From an uncultured Acetobacterium sp. (GTDB lineage Bacteria; Bacillota; Clostridia; Eubacteriales; Eubacteriaceae), in assembly GCF_963664135.1 (NCBI RefSeq), contig NZ_OY760905.1, positions 124,001-188,000 of the forward strand: a stretch of DNA of 64,000 nt. Reading direction: 5' to 3'. Shown here one piece after another: positions 9,715 through 19,450 of this stretch. A program made the position numbers and the translations under genes. Within the stretch, counting starts at the first letter, position 1, and each line of letters opens with the position of its first letter. The notes under the pieces are model-generated. The model saw only the letters and a program-made list of their open reading frames with translations, ran no database searches and was not told the origin of the DNA.

Positions 9715-9760
9715 ACTGTCGGCGAGATCATTATTTGAATGAGATCGGCGGCAGTTTTTT
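9715..9760 (+). terminator. Terminator after chemoreceptor 1
   Basis: Imperfect 18-bp stem ACTGTCGGCGAGATCATT / AATGAGATCGGCGGCAGT, then six T. It separates the two tandem chemoreceptor genes. Confidence 0.75.
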
Positions 9761-10043
9761 CATGGCCAGATTTAATATGATATAATATTCAATCTAAATT
9801 ATGTTTAATTGATTAAAACTAAATGAACTATTGAATTTACTAAATATTTCATATATAATAATTCAATAAACGATTGATTTAGGCAGAATGTCAGAGTTGT
9901 GAAGGATGAGAAAATATTGCTTATGTGCAGTTATTTACAAAATGTTTCATGCTTATGATCGAAGATGATTTGAGAAGAGGGTTAAAATCAATTCGAATGT
10001 TTTTAAATTTATTAAACAATCTCAAATATTTAGGAGGAAAAAA
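9761..10043. other. AT-rich intergenic region before chemoreceptor 2
   Basis: About 280 bp, very AT-rich. I looked for a sigma-28 box like the one before paralog 1 and did not find a match; no clear sigma-A promoter, riboswitch or ORF stands out. An AGGAGG ribosome site (10031-10036) serves the ATG at 10044. Confidence 0.4.
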
Positions 10044-12353
10044 ATGAAGCATGAAAAAAGTTTATTATCAAAGATTCTAATGACAATTGGTTTACCTGTC
10101 ATTCTTGTTTTTTTGGTAACCGCTGGCATTACTATGGTTGTAGTAAATCAGAGTTTTGACCAATTTTCGAATATTCAGAACAGCTTATTACTGATTTATG
10201 CAATTGGATTAATGATTACGATTGGAATAATTTATTTTGGGATGAAAGCAACATCCAACAGAATAACAAGACTTGCAGAAGAAGTTAATCGATTTGCTGA
10301 TGGTGATGTAGCGGGATTGTTTAAACATGATCAAGCTCAAGATCAACTGGGTGAAGTGAATATTGCCTTGGCTGGTATTGCGGAACGGATTAATGACCAT
10401 GCAATTGCCGCCCAAAAGTTGGCTGACGGTGATTTATCAGCAGAAGTTGTGCCATCTTCAGAAAATGATCAAATCGGGAATAGTTTAATGGCAATTCAGC
10501 AATCAGTCGGAAAAGTGCTTGATTATCTGGTAATGCTACCTGATCAGCTTGATACGGAAAATGATAGTGATGTTAATCTGAAAAAGGATTTAACCGGAGA
10601 TTTTAAAAAGACGGTTGAAAGTGTCAAGCTTAGTATAAAAACAGTAGCAGAAAAAAGAGATTTCTTTCAGACGATTCTTGATGCCATGCCATACCGAATT
10701 ACCGTAGTCGATACGGATCTAAAGTGGACTTTTATTAATAAAACCCTCCAAGATCTAAGAGCGGCAACAGGCCGAGAGGGCGACCGGGAAGCTATTTATG
10801 GACAGGATTGCTGCAATTCAAATCTGGATATGTGTAAAGACGAAAACTGTGGCGTCAGAGCTTTTAGAGAAACTGGCCGAATTGAGTATCCCTTTGAATA
10901 TCGTGGTGGATACTACCGCATGGATACAACGCCAATGATTAATAAAAAAGGCGAAACAGTCGGTTATGTTGAAACTTCATTTAATACCTCGGCAACCATG
11001 AGTGTTAGTAACTATTCAGAAAAAGAAATTAATCGACTGGCAGAAAATCTGGCGTGTTTGGCGGCAGGTAACCTGAATTTTGATATGAATATTCAGGAAC
11101 CGGGAGATTATACTGGGGAAGTTTATGAGCAGTTCAGTGCCATTGAAACAAATCTCCGGGAAGTTAAGGATTCCATTGACAGCCTGATCGGCGATGCAAT
11201 CATCCTTACCACTGCGGCAATGCAGGGAGATTTGGATGTCCGGGCAGATGAAGCTAAATTTAATGGATCATGGCAGGAACTGATCAGCGGCATGAATGGC
11301 ATTCTTGGTGTCATGGTAAGACCTATCGAAGAAGTTTCGGAAGTTATGGACGAGATTGCCAATGGTCATTTAAATGCAACAGTTACCGGTTACTATCAGG
11401 GAAAATTCGATCATTTGAAACAATCGGTCAATAATATGGGCAGTAATCTTGAGCGTATTGTGACACAGATATCAACGGTAACAGCAGAAATTGGAAACGG
11501 CAATCTTAATCTTGAAAATGTCAGTGAATTTGGCGGCGATTTTAATGCCATTTCCAATGCACTTAATACTATTATCTCGACATTAAACTCATTGCTGGGA
11601 GATATCAATAATGCTTCGGAACAGGTAAATGTCGGTGCCAATCAGGTCTCGCAAAGCAGCCAGACGTTGGCTCAGGGGTCGACTGAACAGGCCAGCTCCA
11701 TTCAGGAACTGACGGCGTCGATCACAGAAATAGCTGACCAGACTAAAAACAATGCCATCGACGCGAACAAAGCTCGGGAGCTGGCATCACTCGTAATGGG
11801 AAATGCAGAAAAAGGAAATGCTCAAATGACCGAAATGCAGCGTTCCATGGTGGATATCAATAAGTCCTCCGAAGATATTTCTAAAATCATCAAAGTGATT
11901 GATGATATTGCGTTCCAAACCAATATTCTGGCTCTTAACGCTGCGGTAGAAGCGGCCCGGGCCGGGCAGCATGGCAAAGGCTTTGCTGTTGTTGCTGAAG
12001 AAGTTAGAACATTGGCCGCCCGTAGCGCCGATGCCGCCAAGGAGACAACTGGTTTAATCGAGGGATCCATCAGTAAGGTGCAGGAAGGGACCAAGATCGC
12101 CGATGAAACAGCCGGCGCGCTGGATGAAATTGTTGGCGGTATTACCAAGGTGAATGATTTAATTGGTAATATCGCCACCGCATCGAATGAACAGGCTACC
12201 GGAATTGCCCAGATCAATATGGGCGTAGAACAGGTTGCCCAGGTTGTTCAGCAAAATTCGGCAACAGCCGAGGAAAGTGCTGCTGCCAGTGAAGAACTGT
12301 CGGGGCAATCAGTGCTGTTAAAAAATATGATTGATCAGTTTGAACTGCGATAA
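10044..12353 (+). CDS. Methyl-accepting chemotaxis protein with cytoplasmic Cys-rich PAS domain (paralog 2)
   Basis: 769 residues and the same architecture as the preceding gene: two N-terminal helices with a tiny loop, HAMP, PAS (about 205-330), HAMP-like linker and MCP signalling domain. The last 240 residues are nearly identical to paralog 1, but many third codon positions differ. This suggests an old tandem duplication under purifying selection rather than a recent copy. The PAS cysteine cluster is altered: Cys256, Cys264 and Cys269 are kept, Cys259 is Ser and a new Cys257 appears. The two receptors may therefore have different ligands or redox set points. A terminator isolates the gene from paralog 1, so it needs its own promoter. 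Confidence 0.92.
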   Translation: MKHEKSLLSKILMTIGLPVILVFLVTAGITMVVVNQSFDQFSNIQNSLLLIYAIGLMITIGIIYFGMKATSNRITRLAEEVNRFADGDVAGLFKHDQAQDQLGEVNIALAGIAERINDHAIAAQKLADGDLSAEVVPSSENDQIGNSLMAIQQSVGKVLDYLVMLPDQLDTENDSDVNLKKDLTGDFKKTVESVKLSIKTVAEKRDFFQTILDAMPYRITVVDTDLKWTFINKTLQDLRAATGREGDREAIYGQDCCNSNLDMCKDENCGVRAFRETGRIEYPFEYRGGYYRMDTTPMINKKGETVGYVETSFNTSATMSVSNYSEKEINRLAENLACLAAGNLNFDMNIQEPGDYTGEVYEQFSAIETNLREVKDSIDSLIGDAIILTTAAMQGDLDVRADEAKFNGSWQELISGMNGILGVMVRPIEEVSEVMDEIANGHLNATVTGYYQGKFDHLKQSVNNMGSNLERIVTQISTVTAEIGNGNLNLENVSEFGGDFNAISNALNTIISTLNSLLGDINNASEQVNVGANQVSQSSQTLAQGSTEQASSIQELTASITEIADQTKNNAIDANKARELASLVMGNAEKGNAQMTEMQRSMVDINKSSEDISKIIKVIDDIAFQTNILALNAAVEAARAGQHGKGFAVVAEEVRTLAARSADAAKETTGLIEGSISKVQEGTKIADETAGALDEIVGGITKVNDLIGNIATASNEQATGIAQINMGVEQVAQVVQQNSATAEESAAASEELSGQSVLLKNMIDQFELR

Positions 12354-12419
12354 TAAAATGATTTGTTATAACGACTGAGACGCTCAAAATCGATCAAAAT
12401 TTAGATTTTGGATTATGAT

Positions 12420-12452
12420 CAAAAACCACCTTGTAATGAGGTGGTTTTTTTC
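12420..12452 (+). terminator. Terminator after chemoreceptor 2
   Basis: AAAACCACCTT / GAGGTGGTTTTTTT hairpin with a short loop and a T-run, 67 bp after the stop. Confidence 0.85.
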
Positions 12453-12493
12453 AGAAAAGAAGCGATTAAGAAAATAATAATACTTAAGTCACA

Positions 12494-12523
12494 TTGACGC
12501 TGGTACAGATGCAATGATAAACT
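12494..12523 (+). promoter_or_regulatory. Predicted promoter upstream of repeat R1 and the AAA gene
   Basis: TTGACG, 18-bp spacer, TAAACT. Transcription from here would place the whole R1 repeat (12560-12726) in the 5' leader of the AAA ATPase gene. Confidence 0.5.
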
Positions 12524-12559
12524 AAAAATGACATCTATTCCAAACATTATTACAATTTA

Positions 12560-12726
12560 GGTAATTGCGAAAGTGCCGTGAGCTTTGAGCCCAGTTTCGC
12601 ACGAAACAATTTCTACACTGTACGTCGGACAGTTCGATGAACTGTTCGCCTACACGTTACGAAATCGTTTGTGGAAAATGCACCAAAAGCAACCGTTGTT
12701 CGATGTTTTTTAATTTCGCAAATACC
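12560..12726. repeat. Family-1 modular hairpin repeat, copy R1
   Basis: 167 bp with 13-bp terminal inverted repeats GGTAATTGCGAAA / TTTCGCAAATACC, flanked by TA on both sides. Inside is a quasi-palindromic module (CAATTTCTACACTG ... CGTTACGAAATCG) centred on CAG/CTG. It carries no ORF. Its right end is 28 bp before the ATG at 12755. Related copies are at 29980, 46195 (module only), 48289, 50409, 51559 and 60932. Confidence 0.85.
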
Positions 12727-12754
12727 TATTATTACAATTGCCAAGGAGACCATT

Positions 12755-14068
12755 ATGAATCGAATGATTGCAAAACTAATCCTCTATACCGACACAGATC
12801 CCAGAAATCTATTAACAAAGATGGGCCAGCTCTATGAACGCTTTTACAGAGGCGAAGATACGAAGGAAGAATTAATCGCAGAGAGTTATAAGCAGATCAA
12901 ATCACTGCTGGAAATTGCCACTGATTTTGGCTTCGATCGAAATCTGTGGCACCACTATCTGACCTTTTTACTGATCACCAATGAAAACCCGTTTAGCTTA
13001 ACCTGCGAAAAGGTGGGCAAAAAAGAAGGTAGCGTCAATTTTTTTGCTCAAAATGACAGCAGCGTCTTTAAAAATCTGTTTGATTTTGATTTTAATGACT
13101 TGGAAAAAGCCTTGGATATCGATTGTTTCAGCCGGATTTCCAACTATCGGGCCATCAAGAAGCCGGAATTCATGTATAATCAGAATGTCAGCGAAAAAGT
13201 AAAAAGTCTCAGTCTGAAGTTGGAAGCGGCAGAAAATGATCAGGAATTTTTTGATCGAATCACAGAATTCTATGGGGAATATGGCGTGGGTATGTTTGGA
13301 CTCAATAAAGCATTCCGCATTATTCCCAAAGCTGACGGCAATGGGGTGATCTTTAATCCGATCAATAATATGGATAAGGTTATGCTCAGTGATCTGGTGG
13401 GCTATGAAAGTCAGAAACAACGGCTGGTTGAAAATACCAAAGCCTTTGTGGAAGGCCGAAAAGCTAATAACGTACTGCTGTTTGGTGACAGCGGTACCGG
13501 GAAGTCAACCAGTATCAAAGCCATTGTCAACGAATTTTATGATCAGGGGTTGCGGATGATCGAAATCTATAAGCATCAGTTCAGGGATTTATCAAATGTC
13601 ATTGCACAGATAAAAAACCGCAACTATCGGTTTATTATTTATATGGATGATCTCTCATTTGAAGAATTTGAGATTGAATATAAATTTCTTAAAGCAGTCA
13701 TTGAAGGTGGCGTCGAAACAAAACCCGATAACATCTTAATCTACGCCACATCAAACCGACGTCATCTTATTCGGGAAACATGGAGTGATCGCAACGACAT
13801 GGAATCCAATAGTGACATCCATCGTTCCGATACCATGCAGGAAAAACTGTCACTGGTCAATCGCTTTGGCGTCAGTATTTTTTATGAGCGACCCAGTCAG
13901 AAACAATATTTTGGAATTGTGGCGGAACTGGCAAAACGGGAAGGTCTGTCCTTATCTGATGAAGAATTATGTCAGGAAGCCAATAAATGGGAGCTTCAAC
14001 ATGGTGGGATTTCGGGACGGACGGCGCAGCAATTCATCAATCACCTGCTCTCGATTAGCTTAGAATAA
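12755..14068 (+). CDS. DUF815-type AAA ATP-binding protein
   Basis: 437 residues. The N-terminal 200 residues are helical and of unknown role. A DUF815-like AAA core follows, with Walker A GDSGTGKST (about 250-260) and Walker B IIYMDDLSFEEFE (about 300). A sensor-like TSN and an arginine-containing C-terminal helical lid follow. Family knowledge: DUF815 ATPases are common in Firmicutes and lack a firmly assigned substrate. I chose the ATG at 12755 because AAGGAGA lies 5 nt upstream; longer readings start inside repeat R1. The gene is monocistronic between R1 and a terminator. The R1 hairpins probably lie in its mRNA leader. Confidence 0.85.
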   Translation: MNRMIAKLILYTDTDPRNLLTKMGQLYERFYRGEDTKEELIAESYKQIKSLLEIATDFGFDRNLWHHYLTFLLITNENPFSLTCEKVGKKEGSVNFFAQNDSSVFKNLFDFDFNDLEKALDIDCFSRISNYRAIKKPEFMYNQNVSEKVKSLSLKLEAAENDQEFFDRITEFYGEYGVGMFGLNKAFRIIPKADGNGVIFNPINNMDKVMLSDLVGYESQKQRLVENTKAFVEGRKANNVLLFGDSGTGKSTSIKAIVNEFYDQGLRMIEIYKHQFRDLSNVIAQIKNRNYRFIIYMDDLSFEEFEIEYKFLKAVIEGGVETKPDNILIYATSNRRHLIRETWSDRNDMESNSDIHRSDTMQEKLSLVNRFGVSIFYERPSQKQYFGIVAELAKREGLSLSDEELCQEANKWELQHGGISGRTAQQFINHLLSISLE

Positions 14069-14164
14069 ATTATCAAATAAAAAAACACTGTTAAATCGTT
14101 GACGTCCGTAAATCGCGTTGCAACAGCGCTTGATTTAAAAAATAGCTTGAACAATGAAAATAAG

Positions 14165-14216
14165 AATACACCAGAAAGCTGAATGATATGTTTGGCTTCT
14201 GGTGTATTTTTATTTG
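14165..14216 (+). terminator. Terminator after the DUF815 gene
   Basis: AATACACCAGAAAGC / GGCTTCTGGTGTATT hairpin with a 14-base loop and TTTTTATTT. The preceding 90 bp (14075-14164) hold no recognisable feature beyond short GC-rich inverted bits. Confidence 0.8.
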
Positions 14217-14337
14217 CAGATCTGCGTAAAATTCATAAAGTTGGATATTAATAAAGTAAACGGAATTAAATTTTAAATGTTAGAACAGCCAGATTGATTA
14301 AAAAATACAAAGTTAAAACAAAATAGGAGGCTATGAT

Positions 14338-16812
14338 ATGATGCCAGATGATTATTATCAGATACCATTGGAAAAATTAAAAAAAGTATGTGACGATGAA
14401 GATGTATTAAATTTCTCGATGACATCTCAGAATATCATCCCGCTAAGCTCCATCGCAGGTCAGGAGCGGGCAGTTAAATCCATGGAGTTTGGACTTGCCA
14501 TGGACGAAGATGGCTATCATATTTTTGTCGTAGGACCGTCGGGAACTGGCAAATATGATTATACTAAAGAAGTAGTCACCCAGGCAGCAGCTAACAGACA
14601 GGTGCCTTGTGACTGGTGTTATCTCTATAACTTTAGCAATAAAGATCAACCAATGGCAGTCGCATTTCCAGCAGGCCAGGGTCGGGAATTTCAGAAGGAT
14701 ATGGAAAAACTGGTCGATGAGCTCAAAAATATCATTCGAAATGCCTTTGAAAGTACCGACTATGAATTGAAAAGAGATCAAATTTTCAACACCTATCAAT
14801 TAAAAATGGAAGAGCTAGTCCAGATTATCAGGCAAAAAGCTTTTGAAGATGGATTTGGAGTAAAACCTGTAGGTGTTAAATTTGTCTTCATTCCGCTTAA
14901 AGATGGAAAACCCTATCAGCCCGAAGAATTTAGTAACCTCACAGATGATCAGCGTAGTCTCATCAATGAAAAACGATCGGGACTAATAAAAAAAATAGAT
15001 CATATTCTGACTGATGGACAATTTGCGGAAAGAAAGATGACTGCTCAGATTTTAGAATTGGCCAGAGAAACTACCTATGCAATTGCGGTACCATTAATTG
15101 ATGGCTTAAAAGCAAAATATGCGGAAATTCCCAAAATTGTTGAATATCTGGGGCATGTTTTAGACGATGTAGCAGAAAAAAACGGGCTTTTTATTCAGGC
15201 AGAAGCTTTTTCAGAGTCGCAGCCATCTTTCCAGAAGGAAAATGAAAATAATAGCGGCAATAAAGATGTTACGGCTGGAACAAGTATGAAGTATTTTAGC
15301 GGATCAGAAGAAAATAATCTATTTATCCAGTATCGCGTCAATTTGTTTATTAATAATGAAAAACAGCTGGGTGCACCAGTAATAATTGAGTCAAATCCGT
15401 ACTATTATAATGTTTTTGGCAAGGTTGAATACAAAAGTCAAATTCTGGTAATGAATACTGATTTTACCATGGTTAAGCCGGGATCTTTGCATCTGGCCAA
15501 TGGCGGTTACCTGATTCTTCAGGCAAAAGATCTTCTGTCTGATCCTTTTGTCTGGAACACATTAAAGAAAATGCTCAAAAACAGGCAGGCAATTGTGGAA
15601 AATATTGGTGAACAATATCGGACCGTACCAACAGTTACTTTAAAACCAGAATACATTCCTCTGAACATAAAAGTTATTCTCATCGGCAGTCCGCTTTATT
15701 ATATGATCCTTTCAAGTGACGAAGATTTTCGGGAGCTCTTTAAAGTGAAGGTGGATTTTGACTATGAAATGCCAAGAACCCCGGAAAATATTCATAAATA
15801 TGCATCCTTTGTGAGCTCAATCTGTAACGAAAAAGGTGCCATATCATTCGGTAAAACCGGATTAGCTGGCATGATTGAATATGGCTCACGACTGGCAGAA
15901 AATCAACACAAACTTTCGACCCGTTTTGGTGATGTGAAAGAAGTTGTTTTTGAGGCAATCACCTGGGCAAAAGCCGAAGGCTTAAAATATGTCGAATTGA
16001 CTCACGTGAAAAAAGCGATTAGTGAACGCAAATATCGGTTTAACAAATTGGAAGAAAAAATTCAGGATGGAATCTTTGAGAAAAAAATTATTATTGACAC
16101 CGAAGGGACTGCTGTCGGGCAAATAAATGGTCTTTTCATTATGCAAACAGGTGGTTATTCATTTGGGTTGCCCGCTCGCATAACGGCGGTTACGCATGTG
16201 GGCCATGGTGGAGTCATAAACATTGAACGGGAAACGGAAATGAGTGGCAATATCCACTCAAAGGGCGTACTGACTCTGGCCGGATATCTTGGTGGAAAAT
16301 TTGCTCAAGAAAAGCCATTGGGCTTTACAGCCCAGGTTACTTTCGAACAGCTTTATGATGGCGTGGAGGGGGACAGTGCTTCCAGCGCCGAACTTTATGC
16401 AATCATCTCCAGTCTGGCAGGAACTGGCATAAAGCAAAGCATTGCAGTAACCGGGTCCGTGGATCAACGCGGTGAAATTCAGCCGATCGGCGGTGTTAAT
16501 GAAAAAATTGAAGGATTTTTTGACATCTGTCGGGCTAAGGGATTAACAGGCGAACAAGGTGTTATGATACCAGCAAGCAATGTCGACAATCTTATGTTAA
16601 AAGATGAAGTTCTGGATGCAGTCAAAAATGGGCAGTTTCATATTTATGCAATCAGTCATATTGAAGAAGGTCTGGAGATTTTAACTGGTTTACCTGCGGG
16701 TAAAATAAACAAACAGGGCAGCTATGAGAAAAATAGCGTGTTTTATCGAGTCGAGCAAAAACTCAATGATTATCGCAAAGCACTTGAAAAGGAGCCGCCA
16801 AATATAAAATGA
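14338..16812 (+). CDS. Lon-like ATP-dependent protease (AAA_32/Lon_C type)
   Basis: 824 residues. An N-terminal AAA-like region with a large helical insertion (about 150-330) is followed by a second AAA part and a C-terminal Lon peptidase domain. The catalytic dyad is visible: Ser680 in GDSAS and Lys723 in GGVNEKIEG, 43 residues apart as in classical Lon. The family (YcbZ/LonB-like) degrades unfolded or specific proteins in the cytoplasm. Oddity: the N-terminal P-loop reads GPSGTGKYDYTK, with Tyr where Ser/Thr normally follows the lysine, so Mg-ATP binding there may be weak. AGGAGG lies 7 nt before the first of two adjacent ATGs. It stands alone between a terminator and the beta-CASP gene. 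Confidence 0.88.
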   Translation: MMPDDYYQIPLEKLKKVCDDEDVLNFSMTSQNIIPLSSIAGQERAVKSMEFGLAMDEDGYHIFVVGPSGTGKYDYTKEVVTQAAANRQVPCDWCYLYNFSNKDQPMAVAFPAGQGREFQKDMEKLVDELKNIIRNAFESTDYELKRDQIFNTYQLKMEELVQIIRQKAFEDGFGVKPVGVKFVFIPLKDGKPYQPEEFSNLTDDQRSLINEKRSGLIKKIDHILTDGQFAERKMTAQILELARETTYAIAVPLIDGLKAKYAEIPKIVEYLGHVLDDVAEKNGLFIQAEAFSESQPSFQKENENNSGNKDVTAGTSMKYFSGSEENNLFIQYRVNLFINNEKQLGAPVIIESNPYYYNVFGKVEYKSQILVMNTDFTMVKPGSLHLANGGYLILQAKDLLSDPFVWNTLKKMLKNRQAIVENIGEQYRTVPTVTLKPEYIPLNIKVILIGSPLYYMILSSDEDFRELFKVKVDFDYEMPRTPENIHKYASFVSSICNEKGAISFGKTGLAGMIEYGSRLAENQHKLSTRFGDVKEVVFEAITWAKAEGLKYVELTHVKKAISERKYRFNKLEEKIQDGIFEKKIIIDTEGTAVGQINGLFIMQTGGYSFGLPARITAVTHVGHGGVINIERETEMSGNIHSKGVLTLAGYLGGKFAQEKPLGFTAQVTFEQLYDGVEGDSASSAELYAIISSLAGTGIKQSIAVTGSVDQRGEIQPIGGVNEKIEGFFDICRAKGLTGEQGVMIPASNVDNLMLKDEVLDAVKNGQFHIYAISHIEEGLEILTGLPAGKINKQGSYEKNSVFYRVEQKLNDYRKALEKEPPNIK

Positions 16813-16910
16813 TATTTTAAAAAGAGCACTGCGGATGTTTAAGCTGCAAAGTATTCACTTGATATAAGTTTGAAATAAAATACAAAAATATTAAGAATGG
16901 GAGAAAGAAT

Positions 16911-18566
16911 ATGAAAATCAAATTTTTAGGAGCTGCGATGTCCGTTACCGGATCTTGTCATCTGATTACTACTGACCGATACAAGTTCCTCCTTGATTGC
17001 GGTTTATTTCAGGGCAGTGAAGCTTTGGAAGAGTTAAACTATCAGGAATTTGATTTCGACCCGGCGGAAATTGACTTTATGATCCTCAGTCATGCCCATA
17101 TCGATCATTGCGGTCGGATTCCCCTGCTGGTAAAACACGGGTTTAAAGGACAAATTTATTGCACCGGGGCAACCGCCGAAATATCTGATATCATGCTTCA
17201 GGACAGCGGCAATATTCATGAAATGGATGTCTCCTGGAAAAACAAGCGTACCAAAAGGTCCGGACAACCTCAGACTCAGCCCCTTTATACCCAGGCAGAT
17301 GCTGCCGCTTGCTTAAAATACTTTTTTCCGGTGGCTTATGGAAATTTATTTGAAATCAATCCGGATATAACCTTAAGACTGAATGAAGCCGGGCATATTC
17401 TGGGAGCAGCCATTATTGAACTTTGGATAAAAGAAGACAACAAGCAGTCAAAACTGGTTTACTCAGGTGACATAGGGATGGCCAATCAACGGATGCTCAA
17501 TGATCCAACGATCATATCCGAAGCAGATTATCTGATTATGGAAACCACCTATGGTGATCGTATCCATGAAACGCATTTGGAAAGCGGAAAACACTTCATT
17601 GATATCGTTTTGAAAACGATTAGTCGCGGGGGAACCGTTGTGGTTCCATCTTTTGCATTGGGGCGAACCCAGGATTTAATTCATGAGCTGGAACTGTTTT
17701 ATGAAAAACATGAAAACTTCCAGAATCAACTGGATAAGGTCAAGGTTTATATTGATAGCCCACTGGCTACCGACGCCACGGAAATTTTCAGGAGAAATGC
17801 CCACTATTTCAATGACAAGGTCAAGGAACGCATCAAAAGAGGCGATGAGTTGTTCTATTTCAGAAATTTAAATTTTACCAAAAGTATTGACCAATCCAAG
17901 GCCCTTAACGAAAATACTGCTCCGAAAGTCATTATTGCTTCAAGCGGGATGGCAGATGCCGGTCGAGTACAGCATCATCTCAAGCACTACTTATGGAAAT
18001 CGAAATCCAGTATTGTGTTTGTGGGCTATCAGGCGGAAGGAACCACGGGACGGGCAATCATTAGTGGTGAAAAATACGTGCGGATCTTGAGGGAGCGAAT
18101 TGCTGTCAATGCTGAAATCTATTTTTTAGAGGGTTTCTCCGCCCATGCCGATCGGAACTACTTGTTGGAATGGCTTTCCGGGTTTAAAGAGCAGCCGAAA
18201 AAAATCTTCCTTGTTCATGGTGAAGATGAACCCAAAAAGGCATTTGCCAATACCGTTAAGAATAGTTTAGGTTATGATTGTATTGTGGTAGAAGACGTAT
18301 CTGAATACAATTTGGAAGATGAAGAACAAATCATTTTGGATGATATAAAAAGTCAGGTAGAAGTCAAAAAGCAGTTGCTTCAAATTAAAGATAATTTGGA
18401 AGATATGCATGATGAATTGGACCTCCTTTTAACTGAACCAGGTCGGACAATCAAAGAAATGTTTCCACAGGAAAGGGTCGAAGAAATTTCGAGCCTCACC
18501 AGGGATCTTGAAAAAGCTTACACAAAAATCAAAACAATCATCAATGAAAAAGATCAACAGCAATAA
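16911..18566 (+). CDS. Metallo-beta-lactamase/beta-CASP ribonuclease-like protein
   Basis: 551 residues of the YSH1/CPSF-73 class (COG1236). The metal-binding signature HAHIDH is at about 63-68, preceded by the DCGLFQG strand (residues 29-35). Further ligands appear around EAGHILGA (about 160) and SGDIG (about 188). The beta-CASP motif and a C-terminal FSAHAD histidine follow. Known members cut or trim RNA, so a role in RNA processing is likely. Compared with the usual 450-460 residues it has a charged, probably coiled-coil C-terminal extension of about 80 residues (from about 470), perhaps for oligomerisation or partner binding. A ribosome site GGGAGA precedes the ATG. The stressosome operon follows 49 bp later with no visible terminator between. 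Confidence 0.87.
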   Translation: MKIKFLGAAMSVTGSCHLITTDRYKFLLDCGLFQGSEALEELNYQEFDFDPAEIDFMILSHAHIDHCGRIPLLVKHGFKGQIYCTGATAEISDIMLQDSGNIHEMDVSWKNKRTKRSGQPQTQPLYTQADAAACLKYFFPVAYGNLFEINPDITLRLNEAGHILGAAIIELWIKEDNKQSKLVYSGDIGMANQRMLNDPTIISEADYLIMETTYGDRIHETHLESGKHFIDIVLKTISRGGTVVVPSFALGRTQDLIHELELFYEKHENFQNQLDKVKVYIDSPLATDATEIFRRNAHYFNDKVKERIKRGDELFYFRNLNFTKSIDQSKALNENTAPKVIIASSGMADAGRVQHHLKHYLWKSKSSIVFVGYQAEGTTGRAIISGEKYVRILRERIAVNAEIYFLEGFSAHADRNYLLEWLSGFKEQPKKIFLVHGEDEPKKAFANTVKNSLGYDCIVVEDVSEYNLEDEEQIILDDIKSQVEVKKQLLQIKDNLEDMHDELDLLLTEPGRTIKEMFPQERVEEISSLTRDLEKAYTKIKTIINEKDQQQ

Positions 18567-18615
18567 ACCAGCCCTTAATTATTCGGATCAAACTTAAAAA
18601 TTTTAGGAGGATATG

Positions 18616-19416
18616 ATGAACAAAAATTTCCAGGAAGCAGATGACAAATTAAAAGCTCAGATTCTTGACCAAATTCCAGCACCCGTGATGGCCGTCAATA
18701 AAGAATTGATCGTGACCTATATAAATGAGGCGGGGAAAAAGATGCTTAGAAAATCAGGAGATGAGATTCTTGGCACTCCCTGTAAAGATTTAATCTGTAC
18801 TGATCAGTGCGGAACCGATGATTGTGCCATGTTAAAAGCGATGAGAGCCGGAAAAACCCATTCATCCCGAACGGTGGCAAGCATCGGTGAACAAACACTG
18901 CCCTTGGAATTTTCAGCGGTTCCTCTGCTTGATGAAGCCGGAGAAATAATCGGTGGCCTTGAATTTGTTCTGGATATTACCGAACGTGTTTTATATGAAA
19001 ACCGGTTAAAAGAACAAAGTCATACGATCAGAGAAATGTCAACGCCAACGATTAAACTATGGGAAGGGGTCATGGTTTTGCCAATTGTGGGTGTGGTTGA
19101 TTCAATGAGAGCGCAACACATGATGGAAAGTATGCTGACCAAAATTGCTGAAACCTATGCGAAAGTCATCATTTTGGATATTCATGGTGTGGCGGCTGTG
19201 GATACGGCGGTTGCCAACCACTTGATTAAAATAACAAAAGCGACTAAACTGATGGGTTGCGATTGCATCCTGTCAGGAATTTCGCCGGCGGTGGCTCAAA
19301 CGATCATCCAGTTAGGCATCGATATGGAAGCGATCAATACCCGGGCAACACTCAGCGACGCATTAACCGAAGCGTTTCGGATGTTAAACCTGGAAGTGAA
19401 GACGAAAAAATCGTGA
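18616..19416 (+). CDS. RsbR-like stressosome sensor, PAS-STAS
   Basis: 266 residues. An N-terminal PAS domain (about 15-128) with four cysteines (56, 61, 65, 70) is joined by a helix to a C-terminal STAS domain (about 148-255). The STAS part matches RsbR paralogs: TPTIKLWEGVMVLPIVGVVD opens it, and HGVAAVDTAVANHLIK contains the Thr that RsbT-type kinases phosphorylate. In Bacillus, RsbR and RsbS build the stressosome shell and trap RsbT. Here PAS replaces the usual globin-like sensor turret, so the input is probably a redox or small-molecule signal (inference). AGGAGG lies 5 nt before this ATG; an adjacent ATG at 18613 is too close. First gene of a six-gene operon. Confidence 0.9.
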   Translation: MNKNFQEADDKLKAQILDQIPAPVMAVNKELIVTYINEAGKKMLRKSGDEILGTPCKDLICTDQCGTDDCAMLKAMRAGKTHSSRTVASIGEQTLPLEFSAVPLLDEAGEIIGGLEFVLDITERVLYENRLKEQSHTIREMSTPTIKLWEGVMVLPIVGVVDSMRAQHMMESMLTKIAETYAKVIILDIHGVAAVDTAVANHLIKITKATKLMGCDCILSGISPAVAQTIIQLGIDMEAINTRATLSDALTEAFRMLNLEVKTKKS

Positions 19417-19450
19417 TGTTATCATTAGCAGGATAGGAATAGGTTGAGAT

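Noticed and set aside
12560-12726. Small coding gene inside repeat R1 (and R2, R3)
   Set aside because: Frames through the repeats are not conserved between copies and differ by indels; the conserved feature is the inverted-repeat structure.
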